Part shown: in pieces, positions 1-4,589 of the stretch
Layout: each line of letters opens with the position of its first letter
How positions within the stretch are numbered: the first letter of the stretch is position 1
Origin: Candidatus Bathyarchaeota archaeon
Lineage (GTDB): Archaea > Thermoproteota > Bathyarchaeia > Bathyarchaeales > Bathycorpusculaceae
Reading direction: 5' to 3'
Length of the DNA: 5,474 nucleotides
Assembly (NCBI GenBank): GCA_030672945.1
Contig: DAOVFL010000067.1
Location: 1 to 5,474 of the forward strand
Notes under the pieces: model-generated
Database searches by the model: none
What the model saw: only the letters and a program-made list of their open reading frames with translations
What the model was told of the DNA's origin: nothing
Program-made: the position numbers and the translations under genes

Positions 1-62
1 CCGAGCCCATAGCGAAAAAAGCTCGAGAAGCCCTAGAAAGAATGTTCGAGATAGAAAAATAA
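1..62 (+). CDS. C-terminal end of a gene, possibly quinolinate synthase NadA (5' truncated by window)
   Basis: Only the last 19 codons and the TAA stop (60-62) are inside the window, read in the frame beginning at base 3. The tail ends in the pattern A-K-K-A-R-E-A-L-E-R-M-F-E-I, a charged amphipathic helix. Quinolinate synthase (NadA, the [4Fe-4S] enzyme that makes quinolinate for NAD synthesis) typically ends in a helix of the type A-R-x-A-[IL]-E-R-M-L-E-[IV], preceded by a V-P-E-x-I segment. The visible E-P-I fits that preceding segment. The match rests on about 15 residues from memory of the family, so it is a suggestion, not an assignment. That this is a real gene end is better supported, because an AT-rich non-coding stretch and a T-tract follow it. 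Confidence 0.5.
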   Translation, partial: EPIAKKAREALERMFEIEK

Positions 63-87
63 GGCTTGGACAGGAATAAACATCATC

Positions 88-106
88 CTAAATATTTTTC
101 CTTCTG
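88..106 (+). terminator. T-rich terminator after the first gene
   Basis: Five Ts at 95-99 continue into a pyrimidine run to about 105, roughly 33 bases after the TAA at 60-62. Archaeal RNA polymerase can terminate on T-rich non-template tracts without a hairpin. None is visible here. The call is based on position and composition only. Confidence 0.35.
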
Positions 107-187
107 TGCGAATTCATTGTTTAGCCACTGAATTTCGGTAATGCCACCCTTAACAGTTACTGATTCTTAGAAGTATCTTTCACTTAG

Positions 188-245
188 GTTCATACATGTT
201 GTTGAATAAATTGTATTAGTGTAACGACTTTACATGTGAATGAAC
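188..245. repeat. Imperfect inverted repeat with 12-bp arms
   Basis: The left arm GTTCATACATGT (188-199) pairs with the right arm ACATGTGAATGAAC (232-245) through 12 base pairs, with a two-base bulge (GA at 238-239) and a 32-base loop. Each arm contains the self-complementary ACATGT. As RNA it would form a stable stem for such AT-rich sequence. As DNA it could be a dyad binding site or an eroded terminal repeat. No gene lies within it and nothing shows which strand is transcribed. Confidence 0.45.
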
Positions 246-296
246 AGGCTTTAGGCTCTCTAACATCAGGGTTATGAAGCAGCGTTAACGTTTTTT

Positions 297-386
297 CTAT
301 ATACCTCTTTCTTCAGGAAGCCACTTCCCTTCGGCAACATATATTTCAACAACATCTTGAACAAGATAAGGACATCTTTCATTCAT
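297..386 (-). CDS. Possible 29-residue small protein or gene remnant
   Basis: On the minus strand an ATG (386-384) opens a 29-residue frame ending in TAG (299-297), with an in-frame TAA two codons before the ATG. The peptide begins M-N-E-R-C-P-Y-L and ends G-K-W-L-P-E-E-R-G-I. Its composition is protein-like, with evenly spread charged residues and no low-complexity run, unlike the random frames around it. A TATA-like TCTATTATAG (421-430 in plus coordinates) lies about 39 bp upstream, a usable distance for a short leader. No ribosome binding site is seen. It may be a genuine small protein, the only intact piece of a decayed gene, or chance. I recognise no family. Confidence 0.25.
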   Translation of the reverse strand: MNERCPYLVQDVVEIYVAEGKWLPEERGI

Positions 387-493
387 GCGTTAGCGATGGA
401 GATTTCAGGTCATTGGAAACCTATAATAGACTTGGAGCGTTGAAACATTATTTCTTTGCATGTTGGAACATTCTGTGAGCTGGAAAACTTAGA

Positions 494-501
494 TTTATAT
501 T
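494..501 (+). promoter_or_regulatory. TATA box for the thioredoxin operon
   Basis: TTTATATT at 494-501 matches an archaeal TATA box. Transcription would start about 25 bp downstream, near 523-525. That is after the upstream GTG (508) that could open the same frame, but before the ATG at 553. It therefore argues for the shorter protein start. Confidence 0.5.
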
Positions 502-537
502 CTAATAGTGGTAGGATTGTTTGAAAAGAGTGCCAGC

Positions 538-542
538 GAGGT
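538..542 (+). promoter_or_regulatory. Ribosome binding site deciding the thioredoxin start
   Basis: GAGGT at 538-542 is complementary to the 3' end of 16S rRNA and lies 10 bases before the ATG at 553. No comparable site precedes the alternative GTG at 508. With the TATA box at 494-501 it supports translation from 553. Confidence 0.5.
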
Positions 543-552
543 ATTTGAAGAG

Positions 553-987
553 ATGAATGATGAACACAAACAATTTATATCTGAAGAAGATGAAGAACTG
601 AGACGTATCAGAGAAAAGAAGTTAAAGGAACTTACGAGACTGAAGGAGAAAAAACGGGAAGTGAATGCAAAACCAATCATAGTGACAGATTTAAATTTCA
701 GCGAAATAGTTAGTAAACACCCGTTAGCTTTAATTGATTGCTGGGCATCATGGTGTGCTCCATGTGTAGCTGTATCTCCTATAATTGAGGAATTAGCAAA
801 GGAATATGCTGGAAAAATTCTTACCGGTAAACTTAATGTCGATGAGAACCCTAAAACTGCAGGGCGTTTCCAAATCTTCAGCATTCCAACACTATTAATA
901 ATTAAGAACGGTGAGGAAGTTGATAGAGTTATTGGTCTAGCTCCAAAGGATCACATTGAGGCACGTTTGAGAAAATATTTGGAGTGA
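553..987 (+). CDS. Thioredoxin with charged N-terminal extension (WCAPC active site)
   Basis: This is a cytoplasmic thiol-disulfide oxidoreductase of the thioredoxin family, 144 residues from ATG 553. The active site W-C-A-P-C is at residues 67-71 (C68 and C71 redox-active), preceded by D-C-W-A-S. The cis-proline loop S-I-P-T has its proline at 112. The V-D-E-N-P segment that follows the third strand is also present. The A in the CxxC motif, where thioredoxins usually have G, is common in archaeal members. The first ~45 residues are an acidic/basic helical extension (R-I-R-E-K-K-L-K-E-L) not found in minimal 105-residue thioredoxins but often seen in archaeal ones. The frame is open to GTG 508, giving 159 residues. 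I prefer 553 because it has a GAGGT site and lies after the expected transcription start. No signal peptide is present. It is followed after five bases by a small membrane protein, probably in the same operon. Confidence 0.9.
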   Translation: MNDEHKQFISEEDEELRRIREKKLKELTRLKEKKREVNAKPIIVTDLNFSEIVSKHPLALIDCWASWCAPCVAVSPIIEELAKEYAGKILTGKLNVDENPKTAGRFQIFSIPTLLIIKNGEEVDRVIGLAPKDHIEARLRKYLE

Positions 988-992
988 GAGTC

Positions 993-1118
993 ATGGATGT
1001 TCAAGAACGTAGAGTGATAGGTGCCTTACTACTTCTTTTAGGTGTTTCCTTCCTTGTTGTAGGTTTATATACAGGGCAATTGAATGAAATAGTTGAGATG
1101 GTCAAGACGGTTTTGTGA
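993..1118 (+). CDS. Small single-span membrane protein, 41 residues
   Basis: ATG at 993 begins five bases after the thioredoxin stop, and the end of the thioredoxin gene itself (GGAGTGA, 981-987) serves as a well-placed ribosome binding site, so translation is probably coupled. The product starts M-D-V-Q-E-R-R, has one hydrophobic helix at residues 8-26 (rich in L, V, G), and ends with a short amphipathic tail (N-E-I-V-E-M-V-K). The positive N-terminus suggests N-in, C-out orientation. No cysteine is present, so it is not itself a redox carrier. It could tether the thioredoxin or a partner at the membrane, but that is inference from position. I recognise no named family. Gene reality is supported by the ribosome binding site, the tight spacing and the clean topology. 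Confidence 0.7.
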   Translation: MDVQERRVIGALLLLLGVSFLVVGLYTGQLNEIVEMVKTVL

Positions 1119-1192
1119 ACAGTGACCTAGGATTCTTAAAGTCAAATAGCGTATTTTGTACAGTTAACTTGTGGTTTAGTTAGTGATGTGAG

Positions 1193-1771
1193 TTGAGTCC
1201 AATAATTAAAAGTGAAAAAGGAGAAAGGGAGGCAATTTTAGAAGCAGTTAAACTCATGTTAATTGCTGCGAGAACCGCTCCCAAATCAGGCGGAGTAGAC
1301 GACATTGTAACTATGATTGTTCACGGCAAAGAAAAAGATGATATCGCTAGAAAAATGGAGGAAATAGGTGAGGAACGGAAAAGCGAAGGTTTTCTACGAG
1401 ATGCAAAAAACGTTAGGGATTCAGAAGTGGTAGTCTTAATTGGAGTGAGGGGAAATAAAAGCTTTGGACTAGACTGTGGAGCGTGCGGGTATGAAAACTG
1501 TGAAAACTTCGAAGAAGCTCAAAAAAATTCTGAAGACTTCATTGGCCCAACATGTCTTTTTAAAGCTTTAGATCTTGGGATAGCTTTAGGTTCAGCTGTA
1601 AAAACTGCAAGCATCTTGAACGTTGATAATCGCATAATGTATCGTGTTGGTTCTGCTGTTTTGAAATTGGATTTGCTACCTGGAGCAACGGTTGTTATGG
1701 GAATCCCAGTTTCAGTGGGAGGTAAGAATATCTACTTTGACAGACCTAGTAGAGTAGAAGCGAGTCGTTAA
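1193..1771 (+). CDS. DUF2148 family protein with ferredoxin-like cysteine cluster
   Basis: This 192-residue protein matches the archaeal/bacterial DUF2148 family (an uncharacterised 'ferredoxin domain' protein, COG4739-like) in length and motifs. Family landmarks are the N-terminal A-A-R-T-A-P-K at 25-31 and the cluster C-G-A-C-G-Y-E-N-C, with C95, C98 and C103. A fourth cysteine, C121, follows in G-P-T-C. Next come D-L-G-I-A-L-G-S-A-V at 127-136, D-N-R-I-M-Y at 145-150 and the closing G-K-N-I-Y-F-D-R at 177-184. The C-x2-C-x4-C-x17-C spacing resembles the [4Fe-4S] module of CODH/ACS-type Fe-S domains, so Fe-S binding is likely. The reaction is unknown. TTG 1193 is the only workable start: an in-frame TGA lies at 1184-1186 and the next ATG would remove conserved residues. 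GTGAT at 1183-1187 is a suitable ribosome binding site. It lies 74 bp after the small membrane gene with no strong terminator between, so a shared redox transcript is possible. Confidence 0.88.
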   Translation: MSPIIKSEKGEREAILEAVKLMLIAARTAPKSGGVDDIVTMIVHGKEKDDIARKMEEIGEERKSEGFLRDAKNVRDSEVVVLIGVRGNKSFGLDCGACGYENCENFEEAQKNSEDFIGPTCLFKALDLGIALGSAVKTASILNVDNRIMYRVGSAVLKLDLLPGATVVMGIPVSVGGKNIYFDRPSRVEASR

Positions 1772-1858
1772 AGTATTTACATATGCATTTTGCGTAGGAT
1801 TATTACTTTGGCGTCGTTTGTCTTTCATTGTAGAATGTCTCTTAGCAAATCTATTTTT

Positions 1859-1931
1859 GATATATCCAGTTTTGCAGAGTTTCAGTAGTGAAGTGCATGT
1901 GTGGGAGGTGATATAGATGATTTCTCCATAA
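1859..1931 (+). promoter_or_regulatory. Promoter, perfect ribosome binding site and four-codon ORF ahead of the dockerin gene
   Basis: GATATATC (1859-1866) is a TATA-like box, with a start of transcription expected near 1888. GGAGGTGAT (1904-1912) is a full-length match to the anti-Shine-Dalgarno complement. It is followed after four bases by ATG (1917), which opens only M-I-S-P before TAA (1929-1931). All signals for strong initiation are present but the ORF is four codons long. Neither of the other two frames continues into the downstream gene: they close at 1955-1957 and 1963-1965. It may be a regulatory mini-ORF in the leader of the dockerin gene, or the relic of a lost gene. Confidence 0.4.
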
Positions 1932-1948
1932 AGAATATTACTTGGAAT

Positions 1949-1957
1949 CATATTTAG
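1949..1957 (+). promoter_or_regulatory. Candidate proximal TATA box for the dockerin gene
   Basis: CATATTTAG at 1949-1957 would place transcription near 1979, about 12 bases before the TTG start at 1991. AGGGG at 1983-1987 is a possible but tightly spaced ribosome binding site. This competes with the distal promoter at 1859-1866, and the sequence alone does not decide between them. Confidence 0.3.
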
Positions 1958-1990
1958 TCTTTTAGGGTTGGAGAAGGGACGTAGGGGCAT

Positions 1991-2950
1991 TTGAATGGGA
2001 AATCGGCGTCTGTATTAGTGTTACTTATGTTCTGCGTTTTGTTGTTGGGTTTTCCAGACGCTGTTTTTTTGGTTAAGGGTGAAACACAGGGATGGCAGGT
2101 TGATGTTTATACTCAAAATGAGCCGTGTAATGGTGTGGGTTTAGGGGAACCTAGTGATGCTTTTGCGTCGCAAGAAACCGTTCTTCTTTATGCTAATGTT
2201 ACTTACAATGTGGCTCCAGTACAGAATGTTCTTGTCTCGTTTTCTGTGGAGGGGCCGCCGAACTCTGTGCAGAATTTTACCTTATCTTTGTCTGCAGTGA
2301 CAACTGCTGAAGGTGTAGCTGAAACTGGTTTTACGATCCCCTGGCCAGCTGAAGACCCTGAAATAATTACTTTCGGTGTATGGTCCGTCGTTGCTTATGC
2401 CAAGAACAGCTCCGATTTCTTAATTTTTAGGGTTGGCTGGATAGTTGAACTTGTATCTTTATCTGTAGTGGATGAAGATCCGCCGCAGGGAGGCTGGTTA
2501 GATGTTCAACTTTCACTTATAAACATCGCCATGACACCTAAGAACGCTACGTTGTCACTTGTATTCACTGATTCCTTGGAGAACTTCATTGGCTGTCTTA
2601 TTATTGATGATTTCATAGTAGATATAGATGGTGCAAATTTAAGTGCTCGATTTCAGGTTCCTTATTGGGCTGCAGTTGGGGTAGCTTCTGTGCACGCTTC
2701 CGTGTATACTCCAAGTGGGGCACCCTATAGCCCTATTACGCTCTCAACGACTTTTCTGATATCGCTCTTAGGAGATTTGAATGGAGACAATGCGGTTGAT
2801 ATAGTAGATGTTGCCATGGCAGCAAAAGCTTTTGGTTCCAACCCTGAACATCCTAGATGGAATCCACTTGCAGATATAAACAAGGACGGCAAAGTAGACA
2901 TAATGGATATCGCCATAGTATCGAGGAACTTTGGAAGTACTTATCCATAA
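1991..2950 (+). CDS. Secreted protein with beta-rich domains and a C-terminal type I dockerin
   Basis: A 319-residue exported protein. Residues 1-30 form a signal peptide: short basic start, then a hydrophobic run S-V-L-V-L-L-M-F-C-V-L-L-L-G. TTG 1991 is chosen because the next in-frame ATG (2027) would cut the signal. Residues 31-255 look like two immunoglobulin-like beta domains (about 60-148 and 150-255), rich in V, S and T, with P-W-P and F-G-V-W motifs. Five N-x-S/T sequons (N69, N95, N139, N185, N216) allow surface glycosylation. Residues 260-316 are a dockerin: two Ca-binding loops of pattern D-x-N-x-D-x3-D-x2-D at D262-D273 and D295-D306, each followed by a helix ending in F-G. Dockerins bind cohesins, but none is in the window. 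There is no C-terminal membrane anchor or catalytic motif, so it is probably a structural or adhesion component. The closing S-T-Y-P is a free end. Confidence 0.85.
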   Translation: MNGKSASVLVLLMFCVLLLGFPDAVFLVKGETQGWQVDVYTQNEPCNGVGLGEPSDAFASQETVLLYANVTYNVAPVQNVLVSFSVEGPPNSVQNFTLSLSAVTTAEGVAETGFTIPWPAEDPEIITFGVWSVVAYAKNSSDFLIFRVGWIVELVSLSVVDEDPPQGGWLDVQLSLINIAMTPKNATLSLVFTDSLENFIGCLIIDDFIVDIDGANLSARFQVPYWAAVGVASVHASVYTPSGAPYSPITLSTTFLISLLGDLNGDNAVDIVDVAMAAKAFGSNPEHPRWNPLADINKDGKVDIMDIAIVSRNFGSTYP

Positions 2951-3012
2951 CCGGTGAGAGCCCTTTCTGCTGAACAAGATTTATTCGAGCTGTGAGTATA
3001 TGTTATCCTTAA

Positions 3013-3033
3013 TTATTTTTAGGCGCCCTTTTT
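3013..3033 (+). terminator. T-tracts ending the dockerin transcript
   Basis: Two T-rich runs, TTATTTTT (3013-3020) and five Ts at 3029-3033, lie 60-80 bases after the dockerin stop in the convergent intergenic region. They fit archaeal T-rich termination. No hairpin precedes them. Confidence 0.45.
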
Positions 3034-3066
3034 AAACAACTGTAACTTCAGTAGAATGAGAAGCAG

Positions 3067-3071
3067 AAAAA
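3067..3071 (-). terminator. Possible minus-strand T-tract for the converging gene
   Basis: Five As on the plus strand give a U5 tract in the minus-strand transcript, about 90 bases past the stop of the coiled-coil gene. This is a weak call based on composition and position between converging genes. Confidence 0.25.
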
Positions 3072-3116
3072 GGGAAGATGCACCTTCTATACAAATTATC
3101 TTACCCTTCTAGATGA

Positions 3117-3135
3117 ACAGAATCATATGTTCTGT
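3117..3135. repeat. Small inverted repeat between converging genes
   Basis: ACAGAA (3117-3122) and TTCTGT (3130-3135) pair around a seven-base loop, 25 bases after the minus-strand gene's stop. It could act as a 3' hairpin for that gene. The same stretch also contains GAACA and TGTTC half-sites (3115-3119 and 3128-3132) that echo the palindrome at 4349-4363, but with wider spacing. Confidence 0.35.
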
Positions 3136-3160
3136 CAGTTGAAAATGAGTTAGTTTTGCT

Positions 3161-3763
3161 CTAGCCTTTCATTTTCTCATACATTTTATCCAATGTCCAT
3201 CGTATGCTTGACTTGAGTTCCCTCAAACGGTTATTATCGAAATTTCTAATCACTATTTCGTTAATTCTGTTCTCTTCTTGGACAATATCGTAGGAGAAAA
3301 TCTTGTCAGGTTCCAATTTTCCATCTCTAGCTAGTTCATTGTCCTTTTCCTGCATTTTAACTAAGACTCTTTCAACAAGAAACTGTCTGAAGGGAGGTGT
3401 GTTCATGTCGAAGTTTTTATCCTCCGCCAATGCAACGCGCAACGACTCTTTAGTTATGTAAAGGTTTCCCAGAAGTTCACCTGTGACAGCTTTGAGTGGA
3501 ATAACGCCTTCAGATTCTACTGACGGTTGAGTGGAAGGCTGAACTATCTGCTCTTCTTTCACCAGTGTAACTTCCGCTTCGGCTGGTGTTTTTGGGATTT
3601 CCACACGTTTAAATCCTTTTTCTAATAATATGGAATTTACTGCTTCAAGCATTAATCGATGTTCGTTAAGTTCAGATTCCAATTCTTCAACTCTTGTCTC
3701 AAGTTTTTTCTTGAAAGCTACGAATTTCCTGGTTTTTTCTGCCTCTTGGGACATAACCTTCAC
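3161..3763 (-). CDS. Conserved-looking hypothetical protein: N-terminal coiled coil plus compact C-terminal domain
   Basis: A 200-residue soluble protein that I cannot assign to a named family. Residues 8-48 form a charged heptad-type helix (K-K-K-L-E-T-R-V-E-E-L-E-S-E-L), likely a coiled coil for self-association. Residues 55-88 are a flexible linker rich in P, E, Q, S and V. Residues 89-200 form a compact alpha/beta region with distinctive segments: G-N-L-Y-I-T (99-104), N-T-P-P-F-R-Q-F-L (121-129) and S-S-I-R-W-T-L-D-K-M-Y (185-195). The architecture of coiled coil, linker and domain, together with such specific motifs, suggests a conserved adaptor or assembly protein. No cysteine, signal peptide or membrane span is present. 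The start is GTG 3763; ATG 3754 is three codons in and equally possible. It lies 63 bp downstream of the other minus-strand gene, with a T-tract and a possible promoter between, so it may be transcribed separately. Confidence 0.8.
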   Translation of the reverse strand: MKVMSQEAEKTRKFVAFKKKLETRVEELESELNEHRLMLEAVNSILLEKGFKRVEIPKTPAEAEVTLVKEEQIVQPSTQPSVESEGVIPLKAVTGELLGNLYITKESLRVALAEDKNFDMNTPPFRQFLVERVLVKMQEKDNELARDGKLEPDKIFSYDIVQEENRINEIVIRNFDNNRLRELKSSIRWTLDKMYEKMKG

Positions 3764-3801
3764 AGTTTTATTTTAGAAGCTTATCCCTTATCAAGTCTTT
3801 G

Positions 3802-3807
3802 CATAAA
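3802..3807 (-). promoter_or_regulatory. Weak TATA-like box for the coiled-coil gene
   Basis: On the minus strand TTTATG (plus 3802-3807) would direct transcription from about 3778, 15 bases before the GTG at 3763. It follows a T-tract that could end the upstream gene. The match to a TATA consensus is modest. Confidence 0.25.
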
Positions 3808-3813
3808 CTCGAG

Positions 3814-3818
3814 AAAAA
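3814..3818 (-). terminator. T-tract after the 3827-4318 gene
   Basis: Five consecutive Us in the minus-strand transcript (As at plus 3814-3818), nine bases past the stop codon. The position fits an archaeal T-rich terminator and would separate the two minus-strand genes into two transcripts, possibly with read-through. Confidence 0.3.
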
Positions 3819-3826
3819 TGCAGTGA

Positions 3827-4318
3827 TTAAAAGATCTTTACGATTTCATGCTCTTCGGAATCAATATCTGGGTTAAGAATTGGGGTGAGTTCAATTTTCA
3901 GCTCCTTTCTAAGAAAGTTTTCAAACTCTTGGAAAACAGGGCTATCTGTATGGTTTAGTTTGAAGCCTAGGTTTTTTCCTTCTAACATTGGGCTTAAATT
4001 GTAGAGGGCGACTTTCTTGGAAAAGTCTGGATTCTCAAAGATTGTTTTGATCAAGGTTTCCGATGGTGCCTCCGAAAGTAGCCAAGCGGTATAGGATGCC
4101 TCGACAACACAGTAAGATGAATCCTCTTGAACAATACATCTTCTATTTGCAGCGATGCTCTTGAAGGATGATGGATGAACGTTTTTGGTCCAGAGGAAGT
4201 TGTGATATCCATTTTTAGTTTCAATCCAATCGTCTTTTTCGGAGGTTTTCCAACCGTGAAACCTACATGAATCCTTAAACCTTTCAACGATTTTCCATAT
4301 CTTATGCATCTTCATCAT
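3827..4318 (-). CDS. Hypothetical soluble protein, 163 residues
   Basis: I do not recognise a family. The protein begins M-M-K-M-H-K-I-W-K-I and is soluble, with no signal peptide or membrane span. It is rich in aromatic residues, including five tryptophans (W8, W23, W31, W43, W79), and has three isolated cysteines (C18, C61, C70) that do not form a metal motif. A predicted mixed alpha/beta core covers roughly residues 20-110, with V-V-E-A-S-Y-T-A-W-L-L-S-E-A-P (71-85) as the most distinctive segment. An amphipathic helix F-E-N-F-L-R-K-E-L (132-140) follows, and then an acidic tail. GTGATC (minus strand, plus 4321-4326) is a good ribosome binding site. It lies only two bases from the first ATG but five from the second (4315), so translation may begin at Met2. 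A promoter with an overlapping palindrome lies upstream, in the region shared with the divergent Lrp-type regulator. Confidence 0.75.
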   Translation of the reverse strand: MMKMHKIWKIVERFKDSCRFHGWKTSEKDDWIETKNGYHNFLWTKNVHPSSFKSIAANRRCIVQEDSSYCVVEASYTAWLLSEAPSETLIKTIFENPDFSKKVALYNLSPMLEGKNLGFKLNHTDSPVFQEFENFLRKELKIELTPILNPDIDSEEHEIVKIF

Positions 4319-4348
4319 TTGATCACAGGCTTTTTTGATAGTATCTTC

Positions 4349-4363
4349 TAGAACAATGTTCTA
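4349..4363. promoter_or_regulatory. Perfect 15-bp palindrome, candidate operator
   Basis: TAGAACA-A-TGTTCTA reads the same on both strands apart from the central base. It sits directly against and partly over the minus-strand TATA box (CATTATAG, plus 4361-4368) and before the expected transcription start near 4338. A dimeric regulator bound here would block TBP/TFB or polymerase. The natural candidate is the Lrp/AsnC protein encoded divergently, but this is inference. Confidence 0.5.
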
Positions 4364-4368
4364 TAATG
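4361..4368 (-). promoter_or_regulatory. TATA box for the 3827-4318 gene
   Basis: On the minus strand the sequence reads CATTATAG. Transcription would begin about 26 bp on, near 4338, leaving a leader of about 20 bases that includes the GTGATC ribosome binding site at 4321-4326. Confidence 0.4.
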
Positions 4369-4434
4369 CATATCACAAATTTAAACTTATTTGTTGGTTT
4401 AGTCGCAAAAACGCAAGATAGAATGTAAATATAT

Positions 4435-4477
4435 CGTAAATTTGTAGGTTGAATTGATATTTATCGACTATTTTACG
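4435..4477. promoter_or_regulatory. Inverted CGTAAA motifs and a GATA-TT-TATC dyad in the divergent intergenic region
   Basis: CGTAAA at 4435-4440 faces its complement TTTACG at 4472-4477, 31 bp apart, in very AT-rich DNA. GATATTTATC (4456-4465) between them is a 10-bp dyad with a two-base centre. Lrp/AsnC regulators bind degenerate AT-rich dyads in several copies and often repress their own gene, so these are candidate sites. The motifs are short and could occur by chance. Confidence 0.25.
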
Positions 4478-4550
4478 GAATATTACATGATAGAAGTTTG
4501 ATGGGAAAACAGATGGTTTCAACAGTTTTTCAGCGACAAAAATAATTAAC

Positions 4551-4563
4551 ATAAAGCATATAC
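4551..4563 (+). promoter_or_regulatory. Promoter of the Lrp-DUF5752 operon
   Basis: ATAAAGCATATAC at 4551-4563 contains TATA-like sequence whose centre (about 4558) would place transcription near 4584, only a few bases before the GTG at 4590. The mRNA would then be nearly leaderless, in keeping with the lack of a good ribosome binding site. A second AT-rich run at 4565-4572 lies too close to the start to serve. Confidence 0.4.
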
Positions 4564-4589
4564 ATTATATTAAAGGCGGAAGGCGAGTC

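Larger units (their letters stand above)
63..507. other. 445-bp stretch without a convincing gene
   Basis: No ORF with start codon, ribosome binding site and plausible length was found here on either strand. The stretch contains the T-tract after the upstream gene (near 95), an inverted repeat at 188-245, a perfect 11-bp inverted pair (ATGTTGTTGAA at 196-206 and its complement at 345-355), and a short palindrome ATCTTG-AA-CAAGAT at 354-367. It also holds a 29-codon minus-strand ORF at 297-386 and the TATA box of the thioredoxin gene near its right end. One plus-strand frame stays open for about 58 codons (264 to about 443), but it has no ATG before 396 and reads as chance. The stretch could be an RNA-coding or degraded region. 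I see no tRNA cloverleaf. Confidence 0.6.

Noticed and set aside
495..884. 129-residue minus-strand open frame over the thioredoxin gene
   Set aside because: It is an antisense shadow of a well-supported thioredoxin. It has serine/phenylalanine-rich low-complexity runs complementary to the charged helix codons.
1712..1990. 92-residue minus-strand open frame covering most of the 1772-1990 gap
   Set aside because: It overlaps the conserved end of the DUF2148 gene, has no ribosome binding site, and its residues (rich in S, T, N, R with scattered Cys) look like the antisense of AT-rich non-coding DNA.
1904..1990. Possible C/D-box small RNA suggested by the ATGATT near 1917
   Set aside because: The box C match is imperfect and no CTGA box D follows at the right distance.
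1917..1993. Frameshifted N-terminal extension of the dockerin gene from ATG 1917
   Set aside because: All three frames close between 1917 and 1991 (stops at 1929, 1955 and 1963), so one frameshift cannot join them. The TTG start already gives a complete signal peptide.
2725..2977. Minus-strand open frames opposite the dockerin domain
   Set aside because: They mirror the repetitive Ca-loop codons of the dockerin and have no start signals.
4051..4287. 78-residue minus-strand frame inside the 3827-4318 gene
   Set aside because: It is an alternate frame of the same strand, poorly protein-like and without a ribosome binding site. The longer frame has a promoter and a GTGATC site.
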